This document shows, in pieces, positions 1-14,008 of a DNA stretch of 64,000 bases. The stretch is from Anas platyrhynchos (Eukaryota; Chordata; Aves; Anseriformes; Anatidae): assembly GCF_047663525.1 (NCBI RefSeq), contig NC_092606.1:4338501-4402500 (forward strand), given 5' to 3'. The stretch's first letter is position 1; each line of letters begins with the position of its first letter. The position numbers and the translations under genes were made by a program. The notes under the pieces were generated by a model, which was not told the origin of the DNA, did no database searches, and worked only from the letters and a program-made list of their open reading frames with translations.

Positions 1-467
1 TCTTGACAGAGTCTGTATGTTTTAGAGACTATGTACCCTACACTGAAGAATACCTTCCTCAAATGTGAAATGCAGCCACCCCTGAGCTAGGAGAAAACAG
101 ACATAAGAAAACAGATCAACACTGGCTTCGTGTATACACTGACATTTGATATCCTCATCCAAGCCATGTAAGCATGTTTTACAAATAAGCACAGATCCAA
201 AAAAAAAGTCTAACCCTTGGATAACCCCACCCGTTACCTTGTTCCAACTAGAGAAGTTAACATTTCCCATTTGATTGCTCCTTTCAAAGTTTTTGTATGT
301 ATTGAGTCACTTTTTCCACCTCTTCCTGAAGATATTATTAATCGCCACATCACCTGCAGATGTTTAGAGGATAAACAAAGCCCCACCACCACGGAGTCAA
401 CCCCTGTCAAAGAATCTTAGCACTCCTGTTCAGAAGGACAGGCTGCCTCACCGCTTCCAGGCAAAGT

Positions 468-493
468 AATGTTTGAAAGCAATGTTTGAAAGC
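468..493 (+). repeat. 13-bp tandem duplication
   Basis: The 13-mer AATGTTTGAAAGC occurs twice back to back (468-480 and 481-493). A small replication-slippage duplication with no function suggested by context. Confidence 0.9.
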
Positions 494-3400
494 CTTCTCT
501 CAGTAAATACTCACACACTGGATAATGTGTACTGCTTCATACAACTCCCATGAAATGTTCCAACAACTTCACAGGTGCTCTGGCCTGTGTTTGTATATAT
601 TAATGGTTCCTTCAGCTCGGGGCAGCCAGTCTCAGAAGCAGAAAGCTATTTCTTCCAATGAAGTGCAGCAAGTAATTCACTATTGGTTTACATCTTTTTC
701 TGTACGATTTTATAGGTGTTTTCATCTAAGTACTCAACATGCTTAATGAATTCGAATATTCAGAACGCTGAGCTATAGCAGGAAGAGTCACCACTTCCCC
801 ACTGTGCAAGTAGGAGAGTTTGGCAAACATGATGCAAGCTTGGGTCACACAAACCAAACAACATTCTTACAAATGATTCTAAAAATGGCTTAAACACATT
901 TTAAATTACAAGTCAGGAAAAGCCTGTAGGATATAACAATCACAAGTAATCTCCTTGACACCTTTTCAGACACTCTTAGCGACAAGTAATGCAATGTAAC
1001 AAGAGATACTTGGCTGTTAGAGAATCTCATAAACCTACTCAACCCAGAACCATTAGACACAAGTAGCGGATTACTTTGCAAGAAACACGTAATGTATGTA
1101 ACATTCATTTTCTGTCTTCACCCCTCCGCAATCCCTTCCTCATCTAACTTTTCCTTCAGATTCCCCTGTACAGACACGTCAGCTTCAAACAGCTCAGTTT
1201 GGGACCAGTGGTTTCTTTCCTGTTCCTTGGCAGCACTGACCAGCCCACCCAGAACTCGGGGTTATCACAGCTGTATCTGTTCTCCCTGACTCTTGGCTCT
1301 TAGCTGGACAGTCAGGATCACCCACATGGGCACTGTCAGGCTCTGAACCTGTTGCTTCTGGACCCACCTTCTTTTATGCACAGTTTTTAAACTAAAATAA
1401 ATCTTTGTTGTACAACTGCAGCCACGTTAGCCAAAAGCTTTGTGCGCCCACATCCTACTATTTGTATGTACACTCAACAGGAAAAGCTGCCAAAATGCAT
1501 CATGCTCCCATAAGTATATGGAAATAAGTATTTTATTCGAGGTTACACGGATGCATTCAGGGTCAAACTTTTAAAGACTTCCGTGTCCAGCGATACCAAG
1601 AGAAGGAACAAATGTTTTAAAATCTGTCTCTGGTAACCCAAGATGATAAGTTTTGGGGTGGAAGAAATACAGATGAACCATGCAGTGTCTGTAAGATTTC
1701 CTGAAAAGAAACAAACGAGATGACTCTGAATATCATAAGGGGAAACCCAAGTCAAGACTTGACTGTAGTTAAAAATGAAGCACAAGTAAATACATCAATA
1801 AAGAGGCCCACTTCTGGGTCTTATTTTAGTTATTCTAAACGGACCAAATTTAGAATAACCACAATTATTCAAGAGTTACATATTTCTGACTAAGAGCTGA
1901 ACTAAGCTCATCCAAGCAGAAACAAAGCCAAACACATACACTGTCCATCTACCACACTCAAACGATGCAAAAACTTGCTTTTCACTTACTTGTCAAAAAT
2001 GAACACAAATACTACTTCAGATGTCACCACATTACCCTGACTTCCAATTCCTGAGCTCTCACACACAACAAAGAGTCAGCAGTGATGATCCTGAAACTTT
2101 TTTCATAATTTAACCGAGTTTTGGGCATGTAGTTCAATACAAAATTCTCTCTCAGTATTCGTACCTCATGAACTGTGAGCACATATTAAAACAAGACTTG
2201 GTATAGCCTACACTTAAAACCTGAGAAGAGTTCTAAAAGTGTTTAATGCAGCAGAAATATAACCCTTTCCCCCTTCAAGGAATCACAGAACAAGATAAAA
2301 CAAAGAATGAAAGATTTTCAAAATGCACAGGGGGTCTGTACACTCATTTATCATCTACGTTAATAACAATAAGCTGTTCAAATTCCTTCACTGGCCCTGA
2401 AAAATCACGGCCAGTTTTCCTAAATTCTGACTAGAAGTTAGCAGTGTATTCCCATTCATCTCCCCCTTAGTTTTAATCAGTATTATCCCTCCTCAAATGA
2501 AAGTAATGTGTTTAGTTTCAGCTGGACTTCTCTAGCTTGCAGTGGGATGACTGCAGATCCTGGGTTTGTACCAGCCATACTTCCTAGCCTGAACTTTAGG
2601 TTTCCCTTAGGGCAGCATTTCTACTGGTGACTGGATACTGGCAGCTTTTGTGCTCTTCGTTAGCCTGCTGATTAACATACTGCTAGAGAGTTCTCCACTA
2701 CACCTAACTGCTGTTCCAGCACTCACAGGCAGATCTGTTACGAGAGATCCCAGAGCAGCAATGCAGTGGTGTCTGCCCCTTGCTTTTCCTCACAATAGTA
2801 GAGATCAGGTACATATATTTGCTTTTAAAACAACAGCTATATATCTAAAAGTGATGAAGAATCCCCGATCAAGCTGTAACAACTTCAACAAAATTTTGTG
2901 AATGGAATTCCCATGGAAACACTAAGGTGCAAAGTGCCAGGAAACCCAAGCGATGCCAGCTTTCTGTACGTTAGAGCATTCTAAGCTCGAACAGAAACTA
3001 ACCGCAGAGATCCGTGGGCCTACTGCTTTTCCTCACTCAGTATTAGAGGAGCAAGCAAATTAAACCAAAGGGCAGCCAAAACAGTACTTCAGCATAGGGA
3101 ACGAATTACTGTCTTTTCCTAGCGAATCTTATAGACATCTGGCACAAAGGGAAGCAGATATACCTGACACTAGCTCTTGGCTTGCTGTACAATCTGCTAC
3201 TGTTTAACATGCAAAGCACTACACTTCTGAAAAGACAATGGTGGGAAGACTTCCACAAAGGCATCATTTTAAATTCTACCGCCTGGAAAATTTCAGGGCG
3301 CAGGCCACAAGCAATTGTAAAGGCTAACACGCCGAGCTGCAGATCCTAGCAAGTTGCATGTACGTTACAAAATACGCTTTGGAACTTTTTAGCTGCATCA

Positions 3401-3920
3401 TGCAGACTACGTGAAATAATATCTGTCAGGCATCGAGGTCCCTCCCTTGTAGGCATTCCGTTCTGACCAGCAAAGGATTTCTTTCAGAAATTCCCTAAGG
3501 ACGATGCTGTGAGCTCAGGTATGGAGCAGCAATGAATGCCATTCGCAAGGTAAACGGTTGTAATTTTACTAGCAGGCTTGAAGCCCTCTGCATTATCTCT
3601 GCCAACAGCCTCTTTTTCCGCTCGGTAGGACGCTGCAGTTAAGCCCCCCGAGAACAAAACCCCGAGCCCTGCGGTTACAGCCCCGAAAGCTGCAGGCAGC
3701 AGCCCCGGCATTTCGCAGGGGCTGGCCATGGCCAGGCAGCAGCCCGGCCCATACAGACCTTGGTCGTGCTCCTCGGCTCGCCCAGGCTGGTTGCCCATCT
3801 TCGGTCCCTGGCCAGCTCTTCCCCAGGCTCCTCTAGGATCCCAGCACCCGGCTCATGCTCTCGGAGGCAGACCTGCCTTTATCTGCTCGGAAGGTCTACG
3901 CTTCAGTCAACTTACAAAGG

Positions 3921-3947
3921 AAAAAAAAAAAAAAAAAAAAAAAAAAA
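3921..3947. repeat. poly(A) tract, 27 A
   Basis: An uninterrupted run of 27 A followed by CAACAAACC. No retroelement body is recognisable immediately 5' of it, so it is called only as a homopolymer; it could be the tail of a very old or truncated retroposed copy. Confidence 0.95.
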
Positions 3948-4166
3948 CAACAAACCTCAGCTCCTTCCTAGTTCCTGGCACCAGGAACAGAGCCTGCTGC
4001 TCATGCTGGAGCAGCTGTGGCTCTCCCTCCTACCTCATTACAATATTATGCACTGAAGGCCGGCCTGTGCAGTTAATTAGCTGCCTGACTGCTGGAATAA
4101 AAGGAGGGGAGAAAGAGAGGCAGAGAAAAAGGGAGCTTGCTCGCAGAGAAAGAAAGAGCGACTCAC

Positions 4167-4386
4167 CGAGCAGTGTAGGCCACTTAGAGGCAGCAGGAGC
4201 AAACTGCAGGCGGCTCAGGGAGGCACTGACTTCACCCAGCCCCTCTCCGGCCAAAAACCAAGCTCCACCACAGACCTGAACTTGCCTTGGAAACTTAACA
4301 GGACTTCTGTGCCCCAGCACAGCCATATGAAGAGGACCCATGGCTGCAGAGGGGTCACTGGCTAGAGTGTTTTTTGAGGCATACAC
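4167..4386 (-). CDS. possible alternative first exon of SPECC1 (hypothetical)
   Basis: A minus-strand open segment with in-frame ATGs at 4386 and 4341 ends at a good donor (CTCG|GTGAGT, GT at 4166-4165). The donor is phase 1 in this frame, the same phase as the end of SPECC1 coding exon 2, so it could splice to the same downstream exon. It sits in a locally GC-richer patch within an AT-rich intron. I recognise no family similarity in the peptide, and open frame plus donor can occur by chance. Transcript data would be needed to accept it. Confidence 0.25.
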
Positions 4387-7300
4387 TGGTGAATTTCATC
4401 ACAAATACAAACTATGTAGCATATCTCTATCATCAGTATCTTTTGATCACGCCTTGTAGTGCAAGGAGACGTGCATGAGGCTGCTCAATCCCCAGGGACG
4501 GGCCAATTGCCCATCTTTCAAAGGAAGAACTCAAGATGCTCCTCACTGCCGGGGGAGCCATGACGTACATGGGAAGCAAGAACACAATGACTCCAGCAGT
4601 TTCCATTGCGTAGATAATTAACACAGTCATCTTCTTCAAGTCTTGGTTTCAACAAGAGGGTTAAAAGCAAATTAAAATAGCTCACTAATGTGTCTTAGGC
4701 TCAAACCAGACTGAAAATAAAGCATACAGAAATTAAGACAGCCTGTTGTGAATCCACAGTTTCAAACAAGAAAGGAGATTGTTCAGTAAGATAAAACCAG
4801 AATTTTTCTACTATTTTAGTGTAACAGGGCGAATTAGTTGTCAATTGTATTTTTTCATCATTCTTGCTCTGACACTTCATGGTTGAAGCTAAAAGCTTTC
4901 ATACATTTGTCTATATTTGGATGACATTAAAGAAAACTCCTGTCTACTATATTTTATGACTTGTCAAGTACAAAATGCTTTGTTTAATGAATAAGTCATG
5001 TAAGTTCTGTAAAAAAGGATGACTGATGATGCATTATTTTTCTAAAAGTCATCTCACAGTCCCTTAAGCTTTGCATCCTATTAGGAGGTATTAAACACGC
5101 CACCAGTTTTCTCAAGGGTGCAGATCTAAACGTCCTCCAACCACTCTTGATATCTATCTCCAAGGCAAAGATTTTCTTCTATTACAGATTAAAGAGTAAC
5201 TTCTGCTTTTCTTCAACAGGATTCTCCAGAAGAGTTGCATTAGTCAGTGTAACCTTGGGCTGATATATCCTGCCACTGACCATTTATTATTTTATCAGCA
5301 GCTTTCCACTTCTGTAACACAGAGGGAATAGGGTATCAGGCTCCCAGTATAGTGTGGGATACAGCGTGCAGCAATTATAAAACGTAATCATCAAGTCAGA
5401 GCAAACACACTTGAAATCTGAACAGAAGTGTCCCGACTGGAAGAACCAATCTGCTATCTTTGACAACAGCATGAAACATGAGTCAGAAAATTCTGACACC
5501 ATGATAGGAAGAATTACGTCAGGCAAAAGACTGCAAGGCTAAGCCCATAGTGAAAGGTAGAGTGTGAGCTTTAAAATAAAGCTAGCCTGAGCAGAAACCA
5601 CAGATGCCAAGATCACCATTTATGAAGCCTGAAACTGAGGGTAAAGAAAAAGGAATATTGCATACAACTTCCAGCATGGTTCATAGGTAATGAACTATGA
5701 CAGACACATGGCTAAATCTTTAAGCAACCATTTATTATCTGAACATTTTCACCTTTCTCCTCAGTAATAAAGGAATACAAAGAAGTGAATGAACAAACAA
5801 TTTCATCACTATAATGTAGATGAGCTGGTTTCTTCCTAGGCACAAAGACTGACTCATCTTTTGCACCATCCACTTGTGGGACTGCCAAGCAAAATACACA
5901 CAAACACGCCTTTTCTATACAGCAAGAATAGGAATGAATTACTCAAGGTGTGAAATACTCAGCTTTTTCAAATGACTCGTCAAATGACAGGACTTACTTG
6001 GCAGACATAACTCTCCTTGCATCCTGCTTGCACAGCAAGCAAGCATAACTGCTGAAAGTTCAAACCATAATCCATTGTCAAAAGAAGTGTGAAAGAGCTG
6101 CAGAATATTCCCAAATTTCCAGCATCCAAGGAACTGACAGCCTGTTCACATGGCTAAGACCTAAAGAAGTTACAGATGCTGAGCAGGACCTCCAGAGGTT
6201 GGACCTTCTGGTCAAGACTGAACTAAACTGAACGGGCCTTAAGTATGTACAATGCTCATCAATGCCAGTGTTCACACCACCATGCTCTACTTCATTAACG
6301 CTGGAGACTTTACGAGCACTAATATTACTTATGAATCCATCTGAGATGTAGCTGTCAAACCTTCCCTTTTACTTGATAATATTAAAATCTAGTGTAAGCC
6401 ACAAGCTGCTAAAAAAAACAGTGAAAAAATAATAGAAGGAATGCCAAGCCCTCTCCCGATATGCATACTTGTTAGACCAGGCCAGCTTTGCATTCCTTTC
6501 CTTCCCTCCCTCCCATTCTCAAAGTGCAAACAGAATGGCACTCCGCCAAGGCAGTTTGGCTGTGATACGTTTAGGCCTAGAGACTGTGTGCTAGGGATCG
6601 TTTCTCTTCAAACCAGCTGAAGGAAAAGCTGATTATTAACCTAAGGCAGGTAGTCAACACCAGGTTGTGTTGACTTTGCTGAACAACTTCAGCAGAGAAG
6701 CCTGAAAATGAACACAAACCAAGAGATCCTTGATGCGTACTGTTCTAGGACTATCCAAGCATGATCTCTTTTCTGTTATCTCTAGCAAGGATCTTGTGAT
6801 CTTCACAGTTTGCTTAGAGCTGTAATGGATCTTCCCTGTATGCATTGGCTTGAGCCAATTAACTGTTAACAATTTAATGAGTCAAGTCATTACAGTCTAA
6901 GATTTTGCATTTCAGTATCCCTAGCACACACTGAATCCTCTTAACTGGCTCAGGTCCTGGGGTTGTAAACATGTGCCAATGGAGTCATTCTCAGGGAATA
7001 TACAAAAGAGAGAAAAGCCTGTGTATTTCACAGCCTGCTGTAACAGAAAGTTGCCTGCAAAACATTAGGATGTTTTAATAAGGATTCAGTGCAGTAAATG
7101 TAAATTGTGCAGTACATTAGCAGAGCAGCAAAAACGACAATGGAACATACTGCAGACTGCGCTGTCAGCACAAGTTAATTCTCACCTGTTTAATAATGCA
7201 GGATGACTGCAGACAGTCTGTGAATGTCTCTCAAAGAAGTTGTTATCCTTAACGGACTCAGGTATCAGAAATCCCAAGTCACGGTAATGAATTGCGCTCT

Positions 7301-10300
7301 CTCCATTCCTGGTTATAGAAGGCGGCTCATAACACACCCAGTGACAGAACAAAAGAATAATTATGCTAGTCAAGCCTCACATGCCACCTTTAGAACAGGA
7401 AGAGCATCAATCAGTAGATCTCCATAATTCAAGGAATCATGAGTCTGAGATCTTGAGCCAATAGTTATCAGAGTTTAATAACAAGACTCTGATTTTTTAT
7501 TAAAGAACTAGTGAGCTCCTTCTGCCCTACTGGAATAAGTGCCTGTTCTCATTAAGATATCCTACCACAGTATTTATCAAAACAGAAAAAGAATCCTGAA
7601 GAACAGCCACATGAAGCAGTACCCATTCCAAGCAATGCCAAGATGTAGAATTGTCCATGGGCTACAGAAAAAAAAAAAGAACAGAGATCAAAGAAACAGG
7701 GAAATTTAACATGGCAACAAATGTTGTACAGAAACTTTTTCCAGCAAATTATTTAGAGGTGAACAGATGCACTTGAGCGTGCAGGATATCATGAGGGAAA
7801 ATTCATTGCAAGAAGAAATAAGAGCAATTTGACAAATAGGAGACATCTAAGAAAACTGGAGATTTCAGCCCTTCTCTACACAGTGCACATATTGTAACAT
7901 ATCCTAGGTATAGTTTCTGTACTTGTAAATGTGAGGAGCTAGCTCCTTGGCCAGCATCATCTTTTAAACCTTCATTGTAGGAAGTATGAAACAGTGATAC
8001 TCTGAATTTTTCAAACTACTTACACAGTAGAGGCATGCAGAGTGAACAAAAAAAAACACCTCAAAAGACTGTAAAATACAAATCAATCAGATGCCATAAA
8101 TTGAATGTGGAATGCCAAATTTGATCTACCTCAATTCTGGCCCTTTACATTTACAGGTTAGTGGGTAAAATCTCCTAAAATGGTGCTGAAACTTTGCCTG
8201 ATTACTTCCTACCTAGGGAAATCACAGATAATGTTTTGTAACATGAGAGGTTAAGACTCAGATTCACAGTTGCACCAACACCTTACAACCAACCATGCAG
8301 ATGTGGATGTCAGTATGTGTATGCAGCTGCATGTGGAGCTATGGATGCAAATGCAGACATATTTTTACATTGCATGCTAAATTCCTGCAGTACTTCTTGC
8401 CTATTTGAATGACATCTTGGCTAAGCATCCCTCCCCTTCCCCCCTCACGTCCTCCTTTCCTTTTTATATCACTTCTTCATTTCTGGAGCTAAAAATCTCT
8501 TTCTCTTGATATAAAAGAGGAATTATGCAAAAGCTGTCTCTTGTACATGGAAAGGGTAGCAAAATGCAACCAGCTTTCCAGAAGAAGCTTCAAAGCATAT
8601 TTACTGTTCCTGGGAAAGCCCAGATGAGATCAGTCATTTGGTTTCTGGTGAAGCCTCATGGAACAGAATGCACCAGTCTCATTAACGTCTCTCACACTTG
8701 TCTGTATCTTTCACAGAAATGAGACAGTAACGAGGCTGAATGCAACGCCCAGCAATCCTCTACAAACCTACAGTAGTCCTTTGATCTGTCACAGATCACA
8801 AAAAGCAGACCCTGTCAAAAACTGATGTATGGGGGAGTAGAAAGGTCCCAAGGTCAACAGAGGGCTGTCCTTCAAAAGAAATCACTTTCCTTTTTCCCCC
8901 ATTTTAATTGGGGTCTGTTAGCATTTTATGAAGAATTAAAACTGTCAATTAGATTTTGCATTGATTTTTTTAAAAAAGCATTTATTAAGATAAATACTTT
9001 TGCTTGATTTTTTTTGACCACATAGAAAAGGCTTTAGTCTGGATTAGCTTCAACCAAATCTAAAGAGTTACCCCACAATGGAAAAATGACAAACACTGGC
9101 CAAGGAGACAAGTAGCAGAAAGAAAGGCAGTAATATTGATGGATTCCATGTATTATTCTCACGTGGGAACCTTGAAATGACAACTCTATAAATGCGCAGA
9201 AAGCTCTGAAATGTCTAGGCTGCAACATTTTCAATTTTGATGGGAAAGAAACATACCTAATGTGCAATACCATACACCATCGTCCCTTCTAAAATCAACC
9301 ATGATTGACTTTTTCTTGTCCAAGTTTCCCAAGTGACTGAACTTTCCCAGCACAAATGCCAAACCCGGTAGCAGCCAGTTATCCTCGCTTAGTTAAAGGC
9401 TCTCTTTTCTGAATACCATCACTACCACCACAGTAAAGCTACAAGCAACTATGTTCTACAGGGAAACCAAGACTTTTCTTTTTACATAAACTGCAGGACA
9501 AACAACGAGTGACAGACAGACAGACTAATGGTAAGTGTTCTCCTAGACCCAGGAAGGAATTGAAGACACAGTGACCATATTTAGCCACTGGCACATCAAC
9601 TCTGACAGCTCAACAGCAATATGAATGACAATTTACAGAAAAAAAAAAAAATTAAGAGTTGAGGCTTTCCTTATTTGAAGTGAACACTCACTAAACCAAC
9701 CAACCAGTCCTCTGACAGAATATGTTCCCTGGCTCATTCTGGAGCCTTCACCGATTAGACCAAATTTCTTAGTATTTTCCTTCTACTGCTCAGTTTCCTG
9801 GCATTATCAGCATGCTTTGTACAGCTTCATTTCTTATGCTGGCAATGTTCATTTCTAGGATTAGTGGGTTTTGTCCAGGTAACCTGCAGTTCAGATTCTC
9901 AACACAAGATGATTAGGAGATAATTGAAACTCTTCATATCTTTAGAGTTTGCCTTCCCTCTATTTCCCTATTGACACCGTCTCCAGCCATTAATATTAAT
10001 CACCCCGCAGGCCTGCACAGAAAGCAACACACTTTTCTTGTTGCTTTGGCTGTCAAAGTATGCCAAATATTGATTTTCCCATTTAAGGCATAAATATAAA
10101 TAGCCATTTCTGATGGGGTACGGGATGCCACAGAAGGCCAGCTCTAACATTGCCGGCTGGCATCTTGGCTTCTCCTGGCCTCCACCCCACTCTCACTGCA
10201 AGATGATGAAGTGGATGTCTGCTAACACAGACTGAGCTTTAGAGAGATCCTGAGCTTTTCCATAAAACGCTAAGGATCTCTAGAAATAGTAAGTTAGATG

Positions 10301-13300
10301 ATTATAACATCATCATTGATGATTTCCTACTGTTTCTAAGGCAAATTAAGTAGTTCTATATCGATTTAGGCTTTACATAGGATTAAAGAAATAGGCTGAT
10401 GAAGCAGCCTGGGAAAACAAGCACAGCTATCTGCTATTTACATTTCAAGGATAGGTAATACTTCGTGTTGCAGCTGATATAAAAATCAATGCAGTTCTGT
10501 GAAATGGGGATGCTTTCATACTACCCATTCACAGCACCGCCCAGTCACAATTCCTGGTTCTTGCTCTTTTCTAATGTCCAGAATACACAAGCACAAGACT
10601 TTTTCCCCAGTTGTTGAACCTGACAGATAATAGCTGCTGGCACTGAAATAACAGCAAGGAAGCATATGAACATGATTAAACTAGACAGCCTTAAGGGAAA
10701 TTTTCAGAAAGTGCTTGAATCGGGAATTTGTAAGGAGTGAAAGAGAACTGACGGACAGGATTTGGAATGACTTCTAGGATCTATTGAGCCAGTGATTTCA
10801 CCTTTCTGAATGTCAAATTCTCTATTTGCATGCCAGTACTACCATGCAACACTCTTCACAAAAAGTAAATGACCATATAAGAAGCTTTGAAATTCTCTGG
10901 GAAATAGCAGAATTTACAGTTATTTGGCTTACAAACCTTGAAGGTTCAGAACCTGAAAAATCACCGATTGCCTGTAGTCCTAAAACTAAAGGAGAAGAAA
11001 GTCCTAGTTACTTATGGAGATACAGATTTCTATATTTAAACATTTTAAAACAATTTATAGCTTCATAGATTGGATGGCTTTACAAGTACATGCATTAAAA
11101 TAAACGTTTTCCAAGATTAGCAATCTCTTCCTTTTCTTCCTCCTGTTCTGCAATTTTTCCAGCTCTTTCCTCTCCTGACACGTTAAAAGCAATGCAAGAG
11201 CCCTGTAAGTGTGCTTTTTAACATAAAAACAAATTGATATCTCAGGTTATTGTATTGCCAGATATAACACTGTGGATAAGGAAGCTAAATCCAAGACATT
11301 TCTCCCTGCCTGTCATTTCCCATTACTTGGGGGTTTCAAAACTGCCAAGCAGTGACAAAGCCAAACATCACAGCAGAGAACCCACAGCCAGAGTCCTTCT
11401 CCAGTTCTTTTTACTCAACTCCACTTGCCAAGAACGGAGACATGAGAGTGGCCTCATCTTCCTTTAAGTTGCTTATGATTTACTGTGTTAGCTTCCAACG
11501 AGGCAGACAAGTGTAGCACATGTCAGCAAAAGGCAAGAATGAATAAGTTAAACTGCAGCAAGGGCAGCATACAAACAACCCTATTTAAACAAGCAATCTT
11601 GGTGTCAATTATTTATTATCTGCAGCATTTGGAACGCGTGCTATTGCTCAAGGTCACACAAATATCAGACAGTCACACCCAAAGAAGAAAGAAACCTAAG
11701 CAATTCTTTTTTAATTTTAGTTGCCATACCTGATTTTTTTTTCTTTTTCTCTTACACAATACTGAAATACCAATTGAGTACCACCAGAACATACCTGGAA
11801 CTCGTATAATATCCTTTCAGTAAACTAACCAAATCATTCACTTGAATAACAAAGAAAGCCCAACCTAAAAAAGACCACGTCTGCATTTTAAGACATTAAA
11901 GGAAAATGCAGAACTGATGAAGGCAGTCAGAGAAGCCAAAGAAAGTGGTTTCAGAACAAAATTAAGATTTACTCAGTTGGCTGTGTACACAAACATCTGC
12001 ATTTCCCAACTACAGGAACATTCCTACTTGGGTCAGTTCCACAGTCAGTTAGCATTGCAGTGCAGTCTTGATCACAATCAGATTATTTGGGATTCTGTTT
12101 CAGTGAAGAATAGCAGCTGAAACTCTCTCTTTCTACTTATGTTTCCAGGAACATGTTCTGTCCTCTGTCATATTTGATTTTCAAGTTTTCTCTAAGCAAT
12201 AATATATTGTATGGAAAAAATACCAATATGCATTTTGTAACAGTGAGACCATCTAGAATTAGCACTCAGCCTTGTAACCTTGCTCATTGTATCTAGCACC
12301 TTTTACTGACCACGATAGTGACAAATATCCTCAGAGTCTGCCTACATTTCCAAGCACCCTTTTGGACTTTGGAACCACTATGAAAATTAAGATATGCAAG
12401 ATAAAGCTCTTTTTGTACATACCCGTGTGGATAGCCCCTATAAGATCTGGCCCAGTTCCCTCTAGGCTAAACAAAAATTTAGAGAGAGGTAGCACATATA
12501 TTCTTCGTGTTTATCTGTGCAATATACATAGCTCCATACTCAGACTCTTTTTGCTCAGGACTAATATTCTCATTCATATTTCTACAAATGTTGCTGCAGA
12601 GCAACGTATGAGGTCAGTTCTAACGATACAATTTAAACTGAGAAAACAATACCCTAGTGTAACTTGACCTCCATAAACCATTTTACCATTTGTGTTTACA
12701 GCGGTCATCATCATAAATCTTATCCCTCCCCCACCCCGTTATTATCCACACATGCAGAAGGGGGCTCTCTATTCCAGTGCTGGTATTTGTGTATCTGACA
12801 TATGTCTTCTATTCCGTACTCCCTGCAGTGCTGTCTCCTTGGCTGTATTCCCGGGATCCTATGCTGCATCATCTGTGCAGGTTTTCTTCTCCCCTTGTTA
12901 CTCCTCCCATGCCTCTTTAGCTAGCATCTTGTCTCTTTATTGGCTGGCAAATCTCATACATCTTTGGATGTGAGTAGTCACTATTAAATTTGAGGATTTA
13001 CACGCCGATTAACTGCAGAGCAGGATCTGTCTTTGGGTTCCTATAAAATGCTCTTTAGGGGGTAGAGGGAAGTATATAAATATTCCCCCTCCCCCCAAGA
13101 AATCCCTTTCTGTTTAGTTTCATTGTTCTGTTACACAGCCAAACCCTGCAGAGGCTGTGACAAATAGGGAGGTCACGATCAAATTTAATAACATCTCACA
13201 TTCCCCTGGAAATGCCACCAGGGAGCAGACAAAGGCAAGCATTTGCTGAGCTCCTGGGGGAGAGAAGAGTATTTGCACTGAAGTCCTTGGTATGCAGATG

Positions 13301-13872
13301 GTGTCGCTGCCTCTAGAAACAGGCTTAGATTTGAAACCAATAGGCACAAGCTGATAGGAATAACACTGAGGGAGAGAGCGTGCCACGACACAGCTCAGGA
13401 GGACAAGCTATACATCAAGCGCTGTTTTTTTTTAGTTTTGCATCTCTGCTGTGAAGATTGCTAACTTCTCTGCTCAATCAGTAGAGGGAGAGCAGAGAAT
13501 TCTACAGATGTGGCTGGAAATAATAATAATAATTTTAAAAAATCGCTGAATAAAAAAAAAAAAAAACAAAAAAAAAAACCTTTAACTGGCCGCGTTGCTT
13601 TGCAAGCAGGGAGCTGCGCCCCCGGTGGGAGCACACGGGACGAGGGCACCCCCGTGTGGCTGCTCGGGGCTTGGCCTCCCCCTGCTTCTCACCGAGCTGG
13701 AGCTGGAGGATGCTCGGAAAGGCGAGGCTGCAAGGCTCAGCAGGTCCCATCGGCACGCTGAGTATTGCAGGGGGATGGTAGAGCTGTCACCACCTTGTAG
13801 CACAAGGGAAGCTCACCAGGTTCTTGGCAGTTTCACATAGAGCAGCCACTGGTCCAGGATCTTTGTACCTAC

Positions 13873-14008
13873 CTGTGCTGGGCTTCAGCCGGCTCTCAGC
13901 AAGCTCAGAAATGGCTCCGGTTGTAATGGTCTTCTTCAGTCTAGAGACTCCAGAAGCTGCTGTCACTCCTGGTTTTGTAAGCATATCATCGCTGCTCGCC
14001 CTCTTCAG
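13873..14008 (-). CDS. SPECC1: SPECC1 coding exon 2
   Basis: Codes residues 51-95 plus the first base of codon 96. The acceptor is TTCCTGCAG|CTG and the donor ACAG|GTAGGT (phase 1). The peptide reads [14 protein letters not shown], then [16 protein letters not shown], then [12 protein letters not shown], aligning without gaps to mammalian SPECC1 directly after the previous exon. Phase 0 in and phase 1 out agree with the expected continuation after the STG junction. Confidence 0.88.

Larger units (their letters stand above)
1..13872 (-). other. SPECC1 intron (no exon recognised)
   Basis: AT-rich DNA between SPECC1 coding exon 2 and the left edge. All open frames are short, on both strands, and none resembles a protein I know. 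It holds a 27-base A run at 3921-3947, a GC-richer stretch around 3.65-4.3 kb with a possible alternative first exon, a 13-base direct tandem duplication at 468-493, and possible weak CR1 similarity near 6187-6215. Intron status is inferred from the absence of the next SPECC1 exon. Confidence 0.7.

Noticed and set aside
3728-4279. 183-codon frame crossing the poly(A) tract
   Set aside because: Contains a long lysine run translated from the 27-A tract; not a plausible protein.
4433-4639. Small hydrophobic open frame (68 codons) resembling a membrane segment
   Set aside because: No splice signals, no family similarity and no composition change; chance frame in intronic DNA.
6187-6240. Possible CR1 fragment (GAGCAGGACCTCCAGAGG...)
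   Set aside because: Only about 20 bases resemble the CR1 3' region; too short to call against the clear copy at 42.3 kb.
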